Below, piece after piece: positions 51,941 through 61,698 of a stretch of 64,000 nt of DNA; the stretch's first letter is position 1; the number at the start of each line of letters is the position of its first letter. This DNA comes from Paramecium sonneborni. Its lineage: Eukaryota > Ciliophora > Oligohymenophorea > Peniculida > Parameciidae. Under the pieces are notes generated by a model. The model made no database searches, had not been told where the DNA came from, and was given only the letters and a program-made list of their open reading frames with translations. The translations under genes and the position numbers were made by a program. The DNA lies in contig CAJJDN010000015.1 of NCBI GenBank assembly GCA_905182985.1, positions 609,914 to 673,913 of the forward strand, read 5' to 3'.

Positions 51941-52300
51941 ATGACAAATAAATCATTTACTTTATTAATCTAAAAAATTTATCACCCAGTTGTAGTTTTA
52001 TAAATTTTGGAGTATTCTAATAAATACATGGAATTTAATAATTTTTAAGTAATTAAAACAATAAAAATTTTAAAAACTACCCTAGAAATAGAATTACATC
52101 TGTAAAGATAAATTGGAAAATCCCCTTTAAAGTTTCAAGAGCAGTTTTTGATAAAACCGATAATTAAAGCATAATTTTATGAATGGTTAATATAATAAAG
52201 GATTATTTTATTTATTAATTTTTAAGAAATATTTAATATACAGTAATAAAAAATAATCTTTTATAAAAATTTAATAATGGTCTTGAGCATTTATAAGTGA
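51941..52300 (+). CDS. Small unknown protein
   Basis: An open frame of 119 codons that looks coding rather than random: IYHPVVVLQILEYSNKYM, then TTLEIELHLQRQIGKSP. The same frame is open for about 20 codons upstream of the ATG at 51941, so the true start may lie further upstream, perhaps joined by an intron to a short frame at about 51850. Mostly helical prediction; no family recognised. The next gene starts 48 bp downstream. Confidence 0.4.
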
Positions 52301-52348
52301 TTAATATTTGCAACAAAAATAATATATTAAAACTATTTATCAAATCTA

Positions 52349-54813
52349 ATGAGTAAAATCACAAATATAAGCAAAAAAACATCATCCCAGATTGAAAGTT
52401 CTACATAAAACTTCTAATTTTAAAACAATATAGGGTAATTTAAGGTAAAATTTAATGGTTTGATTTTGTAGGAGGAATTTGGATAAAAGGAAACATAAAT
52501 TAAGAATAGTGGAGGGAATAGTTACACCTAGTATTATTCAAATTTTGAGGGAGATAATTAGAAAAATGTAAAATAAGTCTAAATATTCAGTAGTAAGATG
52601 AAAGAAATAAAGAACTGGAAAGCTAGAAATTTCAGTATTCTTAGATTTAAAACAACGAATCTGGAAGAATAATTGGGAAGGTAAATAGTGCTATTATATA
52701 TATAATATTCAGATTTCATAAATGAGATAAAATGGAGAGATGGAAGAATATGGTAATTATGAAAGAGAAATGTAGAGCTATGATCAATCATAAAAAAATG
52801 CATAAACAGTTTCTGTAATTTTTGATTATAAAGATAGAGCTCTAATTAGGCCAGCTATTAGACTTAAACAATAGTTACAAAAACAATAACAACATCGCAT
52901 AGAGTATCATAATCTGAAGATTAAGGATAAGTATATAAAATTCTTATATAAAGTTTGAGACTGGAGGATAAGAAATAATGAATGGCTAAGGTAGTATGGA
53001 AGGGGAAGCTTATGGAAATGCATCAGCAGTATTAATATATTTAAATCAATATTAAAGTAGTATATATATGGTGGTTACAACCTTTAAGCTAATCATGCTA
53101 AACTTGAAGGAGGTTTGACTCTTAATAAATATAATTTTTCTAATGCTTCTTTAAAGGTTTTGATATATTTAATATTTATTAGGAAAAATAATTTAAAAGT
53201 TCATCAGGGAAGGTTTAGATGGCATGTGAAGCTGCTATGGCTGCTGCTCTAAGAAAATAAGAAGAAGCAGCAGCTGCAGGTGGAGCTATGGCTAGTTGGG
53301 AGTTATAAATGAAAGCTATGGCAGAATTAAAGGCTTAATATTAATTATCAGCAAAAGTTAATGTTAAATAACAATCTTATTTAATGTATGGTTATGGTTT
53401 TAGAGGCAAAGATGGAAAACCATAAAAATGTGATGATGAAGATTTATATAAAAATAAAAATAATTGTGATGATGTAGAATAGGAGAAAAAGAAGGAATGT
53501 TTAAATTTTGCTGTTTGTGAGCCCGAATGTATAGAGAAACCAAAGAAAAAACAACCCGAAGATTTAAATAATGTTCCGTAAGATGCTGAAGAATTCAATA
53601 AGAAAAAAAAGCCAGGATTAGAATCATAATAATGTGGTGCAGAAGATCTAAGTAAAGGCAAAAATAAAGCAATAATCTAATCTCCAGATAGTTATTTTAA
53701 ACCAAGAAGCGAAGATTACATAAGATTAGTTCAAAGAAATCCATCTTAAGTAGTTTATCCAGTTAATTCAGTAAGAAGTGTTATGATGCCAAATCTTGTA
53801 ACTTGTGAACCAATTCATGTATATTTTAAATTAACTTTAAGGTCACAAAATAACCAATAATATCTACACGTATGAGTGCTAGACAACCAGTATAAACAGT
53901 TATTATGTAAGAAGAATTTGCACCAACTATTTTATAAGGAGTTTAATATGGAGCTTCAAATTGTTTAAGATAGAGAGAATCTTTTATGACTGTTTAAACA
54001 ATTTAATAATAGTTGATGACTGTCTAACCTTAAACTGTTTAATAATAAGCTTTTATTTAAGTTCAAGCTTAACCTATTGTTTAATAATAAGTTGTATAAG
54101 TATAAGAAACTCAACCTTTACAATAAGTGGTCATGATGTAACCACATTAGAAAGTTGAAACATATTCACAACAACATATTTAAGTTTAATAACCTTATGT
54201 TATTGGTTAAACAGTTTAATAACCTTATGTTATTGGTTAAACAGTCTAATTAACAAATTAATAAACTAATTTTGCAAGTGCCTAAACTATTCAATTAATT
54301 GGTTAATAATAATCTTAAGCAGTAACCTCTCTTGCTTAACCTATAGTATAATTGCAGGGAATATAATAAGAAATAATTCCTTAAGTTGCTGTTTAATAAT
54401 AATATATGATTCCATAGATGGCTGTATAATAATAATAATCAATTATTGCACATGATTCAATTTCACCAAATATTTAAAATTAGATTATTTCATAACCTTA
54501 AGTAGTTTTTTAACCACCCCAATAATAATAAACTATGGTAGTTTAAGCCTAAGCTATTTTATAATAATAACCAATTTTATAAATATAACCCTAGTAAACT
54601 ATTAATTAAATCTAATCAACCTAACAAGTAAGTTAGTAATCAATATTATATTAGATAGCATCTACAAAGTAACAACCTATGATTTTACAGTCTTAAATGC
54701 CATTAAATTATTCCACTCAACCAATTGAGATTTTACAACGCTGTTAATCTCCTTTAAGAATTCCAATGGGATAATAGTAATTTAAATTCTAAAAATTACT
54801 CCATATAATGTGA
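52349..54813 (+). CDS. Large Gln-rich repeat protein, possibly structural
   Basis: Several introns can be placed (for example 26 nt near 52567, 32 nt near 52681, 29 nt near 53030, 26 nt near 53157, 23 nt near 53820). Two junctions (near 52930 and near 53215) do not resolve cleanly, so two adjacent genes are possible, the second starting at ATG 53219. Parts in order: polar N-terminus with TVSVIFDYKDRALIRPAIRL; a Gly/Asn-rich segment; an Ala-rich helix (CEAAMAAALRKQEEAAAAGG); a Lys/Asp/Cys-containing stretch; and a ~300-residue Gln-rich tail with PYVIGQTVQ and AVQQQ repeats. Cytoskeletal or cortical function is a guess from composition. Confidence 0.65.
54184..54243. repeat. 30-bp tandem repeat, two exact copies
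   Basis: Units at 54184-54213 and 54214-54243 share the core AATAACCTTATGTTATTGG. Each encodes ten residues (VQQPYVIGQT) within the Gln-rich tail of the large protein. Confidence 0.9.
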
Positions 54814-55118
54814 GAATACGATATTCATATATGCAAATATAATCAATTTATAGATTTATCATTCCTATCCCACCAAAAATTAATCAAATTTCCTTTTTAA
54901 TTATATTAATTATTTTAGAAAATTGCTATCATTTATCAATCACATTAATGTTTTAATTGTTGATCCAATATTAACAATACCTTTTAGGAAAAATTATTTT
55001 AAAATTAAAAAAATTTAATGATTTATTAAATAGACAGCACATGTCTTTATTTTTTTATTCAATGATAAAAAAGAATTTTTGAAGATCTTTTGATTATATT
55101 AATGTATTCTCATGATAT

Positions 55119-55443
55119 TCATAAATCACATTCATAATATTTTTGTTGAACATTAACATATACATTTTTTTTCACTTCTGAGATTGCTTATTTTACATTT
55201 TTTTTCATTCTTTCTTGTTGCTATTTTTTTACCTCTTTATTCTTTTATTTATTCTTTTCATTTCCATCATCTTTTATTTTAATGATGAAATACTCCAATC
55301 ATTTCTATTCAAGTCCCTAACCTTTGCATTTGAATAAATAATCAGAAAATATAGTATGAAAAACTTTAAGATATTAATTTTTTTAATTTAATCTTTTATA
55401 AATTATTAATATTACCTTATCTAATAAGCTTAGCAAAAATCAT
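55119..55443 (-). CDS. Small protein with an N-terminal hydrophobic segment
   Basis: Minus strand, ATG at 55443. Two 23-nt introns give about 92 aa, divisible by three. After a short polar start comes a hydrophobic span (ILKFFILYFLIIYSNA), then a very charged helix (NEKNKQKNKEVKKQQQERMK) ending KYYECDL. It could be a signal-anchored or secreted helical protein. No family recognised; confidence rests only on the intron fit and composition. Confidence 0.45.
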
Positions 55444-55684
55444 TACTTATTAATTTATGAATAAAAAGAAACTTCAAAATTTTTTTCATATTTAGTAACA
55501 TTATTGCTTTTGCAAGTTAATTTTGATTTCAAATCTAAGAATCTAGTTAAAAACAATTTTTTATAAATATGCCTAAACATATTGAAAATTTACGAACTTT
55601 TTTATTTGGACAATGTAACATACAATATAAAAGATAATTTATTTAACATAATTCAATTCTTAAATTAATAATAAAATTTTCCAA

Positions 55685-55889
55685 TCATTTATTTTAAGGT
55701 TTATTACCTTCTTGATCGATTATTTACTTTATTATGGCTTACATTTCTTTGTTTGCTTCTTCATTCATATCTCTTTCATCTTTTTTAATTTAATCCTTGT
55801 TCTGATTGTCATTGGCTTTATGTACGGAATCTAATTACGAAAAGAACCTTACAAAAATTATCACCATTGTTGCCTCTCATCATATTCAT
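55685..55889 (-). CDS. Very small hydrophilic protein
   Basis: Minus strand, ATG at 55889, one 22-nt intron, 60 aa. The product begins MNMMRGNNGDNFYSVHK and continues as an acidic helix (ERDMNEEANKEMQAIIKQI). The intron fits the local rules (GTAAGG...TTAG). No family recognised. Confidence 0.45.
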
Positions 55890-56216
55890 TTTGTTTTATA
55901 ATTATAATTAATTTTATTGTTAAAAAATTAGCAACTTTTGAAAAAATAAAGTCCTATTTATTAAATGTTTCTCTAATTGTATAAATTTATCTTATTAATA
56001 AAGTCTCTTTATTAAAAAATAGATTGATTTTTTTTGATAAAAATAGATGAAGGGAATGGTTTAAAAGGAAAAGACTTTAAATATTTCCAAAAATTAGAAG
56101 TCTCAACATAAAAACTAAGTATTGGTAATAACTTTATATGATTGAAAGTTAAAATCATTTAGAATTTATCCGTTGATCATTATGTAAATATAAATTCAAA
56201 TTTATTAATATAACTA

Positions 56217-57700
56217 ATGAATTACAAATCAAGGGATGCCCCATCCTTTTTGAATAAATATCTATAGAGAGATGCAAACCCTAAGAGACCTTTTGAGAGC
56301 TAAAATAAATCTTATTAAAAATATGATGTATCTCCATTAATAAAGCAACCTGTAAGAAAAACATTAGAGTTGAATTATTCAAGTTTAGAAGAACAATCAC
56401 TAAAAAAATAAACAGTTTTACCTAATTATGAACCAACAAAATGTTCATCAGGTCGAAATGGAATAATAAGAGGATATGCTGCAAATACTAATTAAGGAAT
56501 AGTTAGAGATTATAATGAAGATAGAGTTTCTATAATATTGAATATTGTGAAACCATAAAATAGAGCAACAGAAAATTGGCCAAAATGCTCATTTTTTGGA
56601 GTTTATGATGGACATGGAGGAGCAGCTTGTGCTGATTTCTTAAGAGATACATTACATCAATTTGTAATAAAAGAGCCTGAATTTCCATGGAATCCTGTAG
56701 GTGCAATTAGAAAAGGATTTGAAGCAGCAGAAAATCATTTTTTAGCATATGCTTTAGATTAATACTCAAAAGGTATTCCAGAAAGAAGTGGTTCTTGTGC
56801 AATAGTATGTTTAATTGTAGGAGATGTTTGCTATGTTGCTAATGTCGGAGATAGTAGAGCTGTGCTTAGCTCTTAATAAGGTAAAAGAGTTATAAATTTA
56901 TCAATTGATCATAAACCAGAAACTGAGGCTGAAAGAATTTAAAAAGGAGGAGGAAAAATATATTAAACATAAGGAATTAATGAAGAAGGAACATAAGTTA
57001 CTGGACCAGTTAGAGTTATGCCAGGCAGATTATCAGTTTCAAGGACTTTTGGTGATATAGAAGCTAAATTTGAATAATTTGGTGGAAATTCAAAAGTAGT
57101 AATATCTGAACCTGATGTCAAAATATTTAAAATTAATTAGGATCATGATTTTATAGTTATGGGATGTAATAATATTTAACATAATTCTAGGTGATGGTAT
57201 TTTTGATAAAATGACATCAGGAGAAGTTATCAATATTATTTGGCAAGATATATAAAATAATAATAAATCCAATTTACATTCAATTCTATCAACAGCTGTC
57301 GATTCTGTATTGAAAGAAGCTATTTATAAAAAAAGTAGTGATAATGTTACTTTATTAATTGTGGCCTTTTAAATTAATTAACAAAAAGAAGAATAGAAAG
57401 AAATCAAATACACATATAGTAATTCTGTTGAAAGAATTGAAGAAACCTATCATATTAATAGCAAACCAAGAATAAGGTAAAATCTTCATTTATTTATTAA
57501 GTCAATAAATAACCAAAAGAAATGATGAAAACTTTTCTTAATTTAGTAGTCTTAATTATTGCAATCAAAATCCTAGTATGCATAATAATAAATCAGCTTT
57601 AGTCTAAAATTTCCAAAATAGACTTTTAAAATAGTAATAAAATAAGAAGTCTTGCTTAGATGAATTAAATAATAAAGTAAAAACTAGTTATATCATTTGA
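56217..57700 (+). CDS. PP2C-type (PPM) protein phosphatase
   Basis: Two 25-nt introns give about 477 aa. All PP2C metal-binding motifs are present: GIVRDYNEDR, FFGVYDGHGG, SGSCAIVCLI, VANVGDSRAVL, SIDHKPETEAE, RLSVSRTFGD, MGCDGIFDKM and SSDNVTLLIVAF. The catalytic domain covers roughly residues 85-395. An N-terminal ~80-residue polar region precedes it and a Gln/Asn-rich tail of about 80 residues follows. The frame ends in a double TGA (57698-57703). Confidence 0.92.
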
Positions 57701-58220
57701 TGATAATTAATTAATACACCATTAAATTAGCATCATAATAATTATTTTAGTTCTTAATTAACCAATTTCTAACTAATGAAGACTTTTAAATCTATATAAA
57801 TTAGATTTCTTCCCCTATATATAGTAATTTAATTAAATCTCATATAAATAATTTTTATTATTACAAACTTGACTCTAAATTAGATAAATAAAATAGTTAT
57901 TTTAATGATAATTCTTTGCATTATAAACATAACTAAAATCTATCAAAATGAATTGCGGTTTCTTGTATTTATAATTTTCAATTTGAGTTAAAAGAGTAAA
58001 ACACTTCAAATCCACTTTTTCTTAGGATCAGAATTCGAAATCAAAAAAATAGAATTGAAGATCAAAAAAAATGCAATTTCTGATTCTTATAGTTCAAAAT
58101 CTGATATTTTTATAATAAGTTTCAACTATTAAAGAATTCACTCTCTGCTAATAATAATTTATTAAGCCTAAGTGAATATATTATGAGATTAATATAAAGA
58201 AAATGATGTTTGGAGTCATT
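57701..58220 (+). pseudogene. Protein-like but frame-broken sequence after the phosphatase gene
   Basis: The plus strand reads as protein in several short frames: IKLASQQLFQFLINQFLTN to DKQNSYFNDNSLHYKHN (ending TGA near 57955), FQFELKEQNTSNPLFLRI (about 57980-58090) and NSLSANNNLLSLSEYIMRL (about 58140-58200). Introns do not join them convincingly. It may be an eroded gene or part of a longer phosphatase tail spliced in a way I cannot see. Confidence 0.35.
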
Positions 58221-58654
58221 TTCAGTAGAAACCCAAAAAAATGTTAAATTTTAACTTTAATCATCAAAAAATATTTAAGCTAATAGAAAGAATACAATTC
58301 AATCAGCCAGCTTGATAAATAAGAATTAATTATATTTTTAAATACCTTAATTATAAAAGTAAATAAGAATAAGAAAGTATCATTCATTTTCTACAATTAT
58401 TATATAAATAATCTACATGCGTTTTCGAAATGAAGCAATTCAAAATATCTAATTTTAATTTTGATTAAGTAATTTGATATTAACTATAATCCATTAAAAA
58501 AGCGAATAATTGATTAAGTTCAAAAAAATATAGAAAAATCGAAAAAAAATGAATTTGTGATATAAATGAAAATACAAGAAAGTTTTGAAAAGTAAATTGT
58601 AACTTTTTTATTCATTTTATTTAGATATGAATTATTGTTTATGATATAATGATA
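58221..58654. other. AT-rich intergenic region
   Basis: About 430 bp with no supportable gene on either strand. Confidence 0.4.
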
Positions 58655-59596
58655 TCAATTTCCATTTTCATCAGTTAATCTTGGAACTGCTCTTTCTTAA
58701 ATAGTTTCGATTTAAAGAGGAGCATCGATAATAGTAGTAGTACTAACTTCCACTAATTATTCTGGAATGAGTTCACTTAATTATTAAATCAAATTAGCTC
58801 TAATTTGATTTTTGACTTAAACATCTTATTCTAAGTTCCATTATTCAAGAATTTCAAATCCAATCTGATGTAGAGTTTTGAAAACCTAGTTAGCAAATTC
58901 ATCTTCAGGTTATGGAGGTGGAGGTGGAGGAGGAATAGAATGAGGACAACGATGAGGGCGATGATCTTTTTAATCTGGACTAATTGGTTCATTTGGTACA
59001 GATTCTTAAGTATTTATAACTTCCGCTACAGGTAACAGATTTTCTAAATTTGCTATCAAGATAGCTCTGATTTCATTTTTAATTGATGGATCTTAATTTA
59101 TGTTCCATTCTTCTAGAATAACTTTTCCAGTTTTTTTTAAATTTTAGAAAACTTTTTTTGAGAATTCATCTTGAGGTCTTGGAGGATGAGGATGCTTTCT
59201 ATTCTAAAATTATTGATCTTTATTATGGAATCTACCTCTTGGTCCTCTTCTTCCATCTCTGTTTTATTATTTATGGTGGTGAACATTTCTTTTATGTTTA
59301 AATTCTGAAGAATATGATTCACTTTCTGAACTACTTTCACTTGACTCACTTCCTGAACTACTTTCACTTGATTCACTATCATAACTAGTAGATTCATATG
59401 TATAATTATCTTCACTATTTTAGAGAGTGTAAGAGTATTCATCTTCATATGATCCAGAACTAGAATCACTTCTATCTCTATCTCCTTTTCGTAATTTGTT
59501 CTAATCTCTTTCATGTTTGTATTCTTTTCTATCAGATCCTCTAAGACTAGCAAAAGCTACTGCTAATAATAAAGCTATTATAATTATATTTTTCAT
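58655..59596 (-). CDS. Secreted Ser/Glu/Asp-rich protein with two homologous ~48-residue repeats
   Basis: An intronless frame of 313 aa on the minus strand. It starts with a clear signal peptide (MKNIIIIALLLAVAFASLRG). Residues ~35-95 are rich in Ser, Glu, Asp and Tyr (SESSESSSGSESSESSS), a likely phosphorylation or calcium-binding region. A basic His/Arg-rich part follows (HKRNVHHHK, GRRGPRGRF). Two repeat domains then align: DEFSKKVFQNLKKTGKVILE and DEFANQVFKTLHQIGFEILE, each followed by an EW/QWN-containing segment and a second helix. A poly-Pro linker with CPHSIPPPPPPP lies between them. The repeat family is not one I recognise. Confidence 0.8.
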
Positions 59597-60056
59597 TTAA
59601 TATTGTAAATGATATCATCTAATTTTCCATTTAAAAGCTTTTATTCCATAAATTAGCAATATTTTATAGAATATCATTTCGTAATTCAATATTTTAATTC
59701 AACAATCAAATAGGTCATTAAAAATTATTGACTAATAATAAATAACAATTTTTAATGTTTTTTGTTTTATAAATTAATATTTTTCGAATTTAAGCAAAGT
59801 TTACTTTAAGAACAGACTAATTATAATAAAAAAAAACTAGTATTACGCAGAGAAGTATCTGAGTAGTATAATTAATTGATTAAGAAATATTTTGATATTA
59901 TTTTGAATAATCATAAATTGAAATAAAAAATACAGATGAAATATTACATCTACAAAATAGGTAAAATATAGTTATATTATTAAACTTAACAATGAGGTTT
60001 AATTTAGATTATAAAATATCATCTTTTAAAAAGATTTAATGAAACAATAATGAAAC
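59597..60056. other. Intergenic region
   Basis: About 460 bp between the 3' end of the sirtuin gene and the start of the secreted-protein gene (both minus strand). AT-rich, no gene seen. It should contain the promoter of the secreted-protein gene. Confidence 0.45.
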
Positions 60057-61160
60057 TCATTTTAACAATTAAGGCAAGATCTATTCTGATTTTCCTTTTA
60101 TTTAAAAAGTATTTCCAACTTCAATTATTGGTTCTGGATTGATTTCAATAATTGTGGCCTTTTTTTTTATAAATTGGCAAACAGTTGATTTAGCGCATCC
60201 AGTTTCAAGCATAGTTCCAACAACAATGATAGTATCATAGTTTTCATATTTTTCTTATAATTCCGTAATCCTACAGTTTTCTTATGTATAAGATTCATCA
60301 AAAAATAAAATATGTGGCCTTGCATATTCCCCACATTGAGGACATTTTGGTCTTAAATTTTTATTTAGATCTGGCATATCATAAAGAGTGGCTAATTCAT
60401 TTTTTTTGAGTGTACATTCTTTGGAGCATCTCATATATTAAATATTTCCATGTATTTCATAAATTGATTCAAAATGTCCATGCTTAATTTATTTTTAAGG
60501 TAATATAGATGTGAGTATATTATCTATATTTTAAGATACTATTAAGGTATTTGGATTTTTCTTTTGATAATTAGCAATAGCTATGTGACCTGCATTAGGT
60601 TTTTTATTTATTAAAGTCTTCTAAAAATCTTTATGCCATTCCCAACATAAATCTGGATTACTCTATAAAAATTCATTTGTCAAAACTTTTTAGCATTGAT
60701 AAGTATTTTCTCCTTTTGTCCAATATCCATCTTTCCCTCTAAATGTTGGAATACCACTTGCATGACTTAGGCCTGCTCCACATAAAATTAAAACATTTTT
60801 AGTCATTAGTTTTTATGCTTATCCAACAGTTACTTCTTTTGCAGTTTTAGGATTTTATTCATTACTTTTAATACTATTAGATCCCATTGATTTTCCAATA
60901 CAGTCTAATAATCTGTCCATAGCATCGCTGAACTATTTTTTGAAATTGTCTATGTTATCGACAGTTTATCTAGCTTAAGCTTTTGCAAGATCTAAATTTT
61001 TGAATGTCACCTCTAAGTTTGCTAATGTCTATTTTGATCTTTCTTAAGTTTCTTAAATTTCTTTTGATATTCTTTCATATTATTCCTTTTCTATCGCTCT
61101 TTTTCGTTCATATTCTTACCAATCGAATTGTTGATAAGTTTTTTTTTCTTAATTGTCCAT
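60057..61160 (-). CDS. Sirtuin (NAD-dependent protein deacylase) with N-terminal coiled coil
   Basis: An intronless frame of 367 aa on the minus strand. Residues 1-~135 form a charged helical extension ([20 protein letters not shown]). The Sir2 core follows: [35 protein letters not shown] (usual TQNID), IHGNIQYMRC with zinc-type pairs CSKEC and [13 protein letters not shown] and [13 protein letters not shown]. The catalytic histidine is that of EIHGN. The NAD-binding GAGxSxxSGIPxFR motif is intact except Ala for the second Ser. GTML in place of GTSL is unusual. The coiled-coil extension may serve oligomerisation or targeting. Confidence 0.88.
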
Positions 61161-61698
61161 TTTATTTAAATTAATTCTCCATTTCGTATATCATTTTTTA
61201 TCTAAATAAATATCAGAATTAAACAGTTTCTGATCAATACTATTGTTAAATAATTCATTACATATCATATTGTCATTACATTTAATTTGAAAATATAATA
61301 AATTTAAAAGAGTCACCAAATATTTATCATAAAATAATTATACTTCACAAATTTTAATCAAAAATTTATTCCTAAAAAAAGAAAGATTATTCAGGTTGTT
61401 ATGAAATATTTTTTAAAATTAGGGTTTAAATAAACAAAATACCCTATTTTATGTTAAATTAATTATTCTATCATGAGACAATAATATTCCTTTCTAAAAA
61501 ATTTATATAATAAAAAATATTTGAATTAAACTTACAAAAGTAACTTATGAAAGAAAATTTATTTATTATTTAAATCGCATTCAATTTTAATTCTTTTAAA
61601 ACACAAAAAATAATTTTAATAGCTTGAGGAAATTCTAATTTTCAATCAAAATTGTTTTATTATAAGAACAGAATAATTATTTATAATTTATTAACAAG
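61161..61698. promoter_or_regulatory. Divergent intergenic region
   Basis: About 540 bp between the divergent sirtuin and HEAT-repeat genes. It must carry both promoters. No distinct element or gene is visible; short motifs such as TTAGGGTTTAAA near 61420 are single and not telomeric arrays. Confidence 0.4.

Noticed and set aside
52440..52480. A 27-nt intron in the Gln-rich protein gene
   Set aside because: The segment is stopless and in phase once TAG is read as Gln, so it can simply be coding.
61415..61450. Telomere-like TTAGGGTTTAAA and ACCCTA strings
   Set aside because: Single short matches, not arrays, and located between two genes far from any end.
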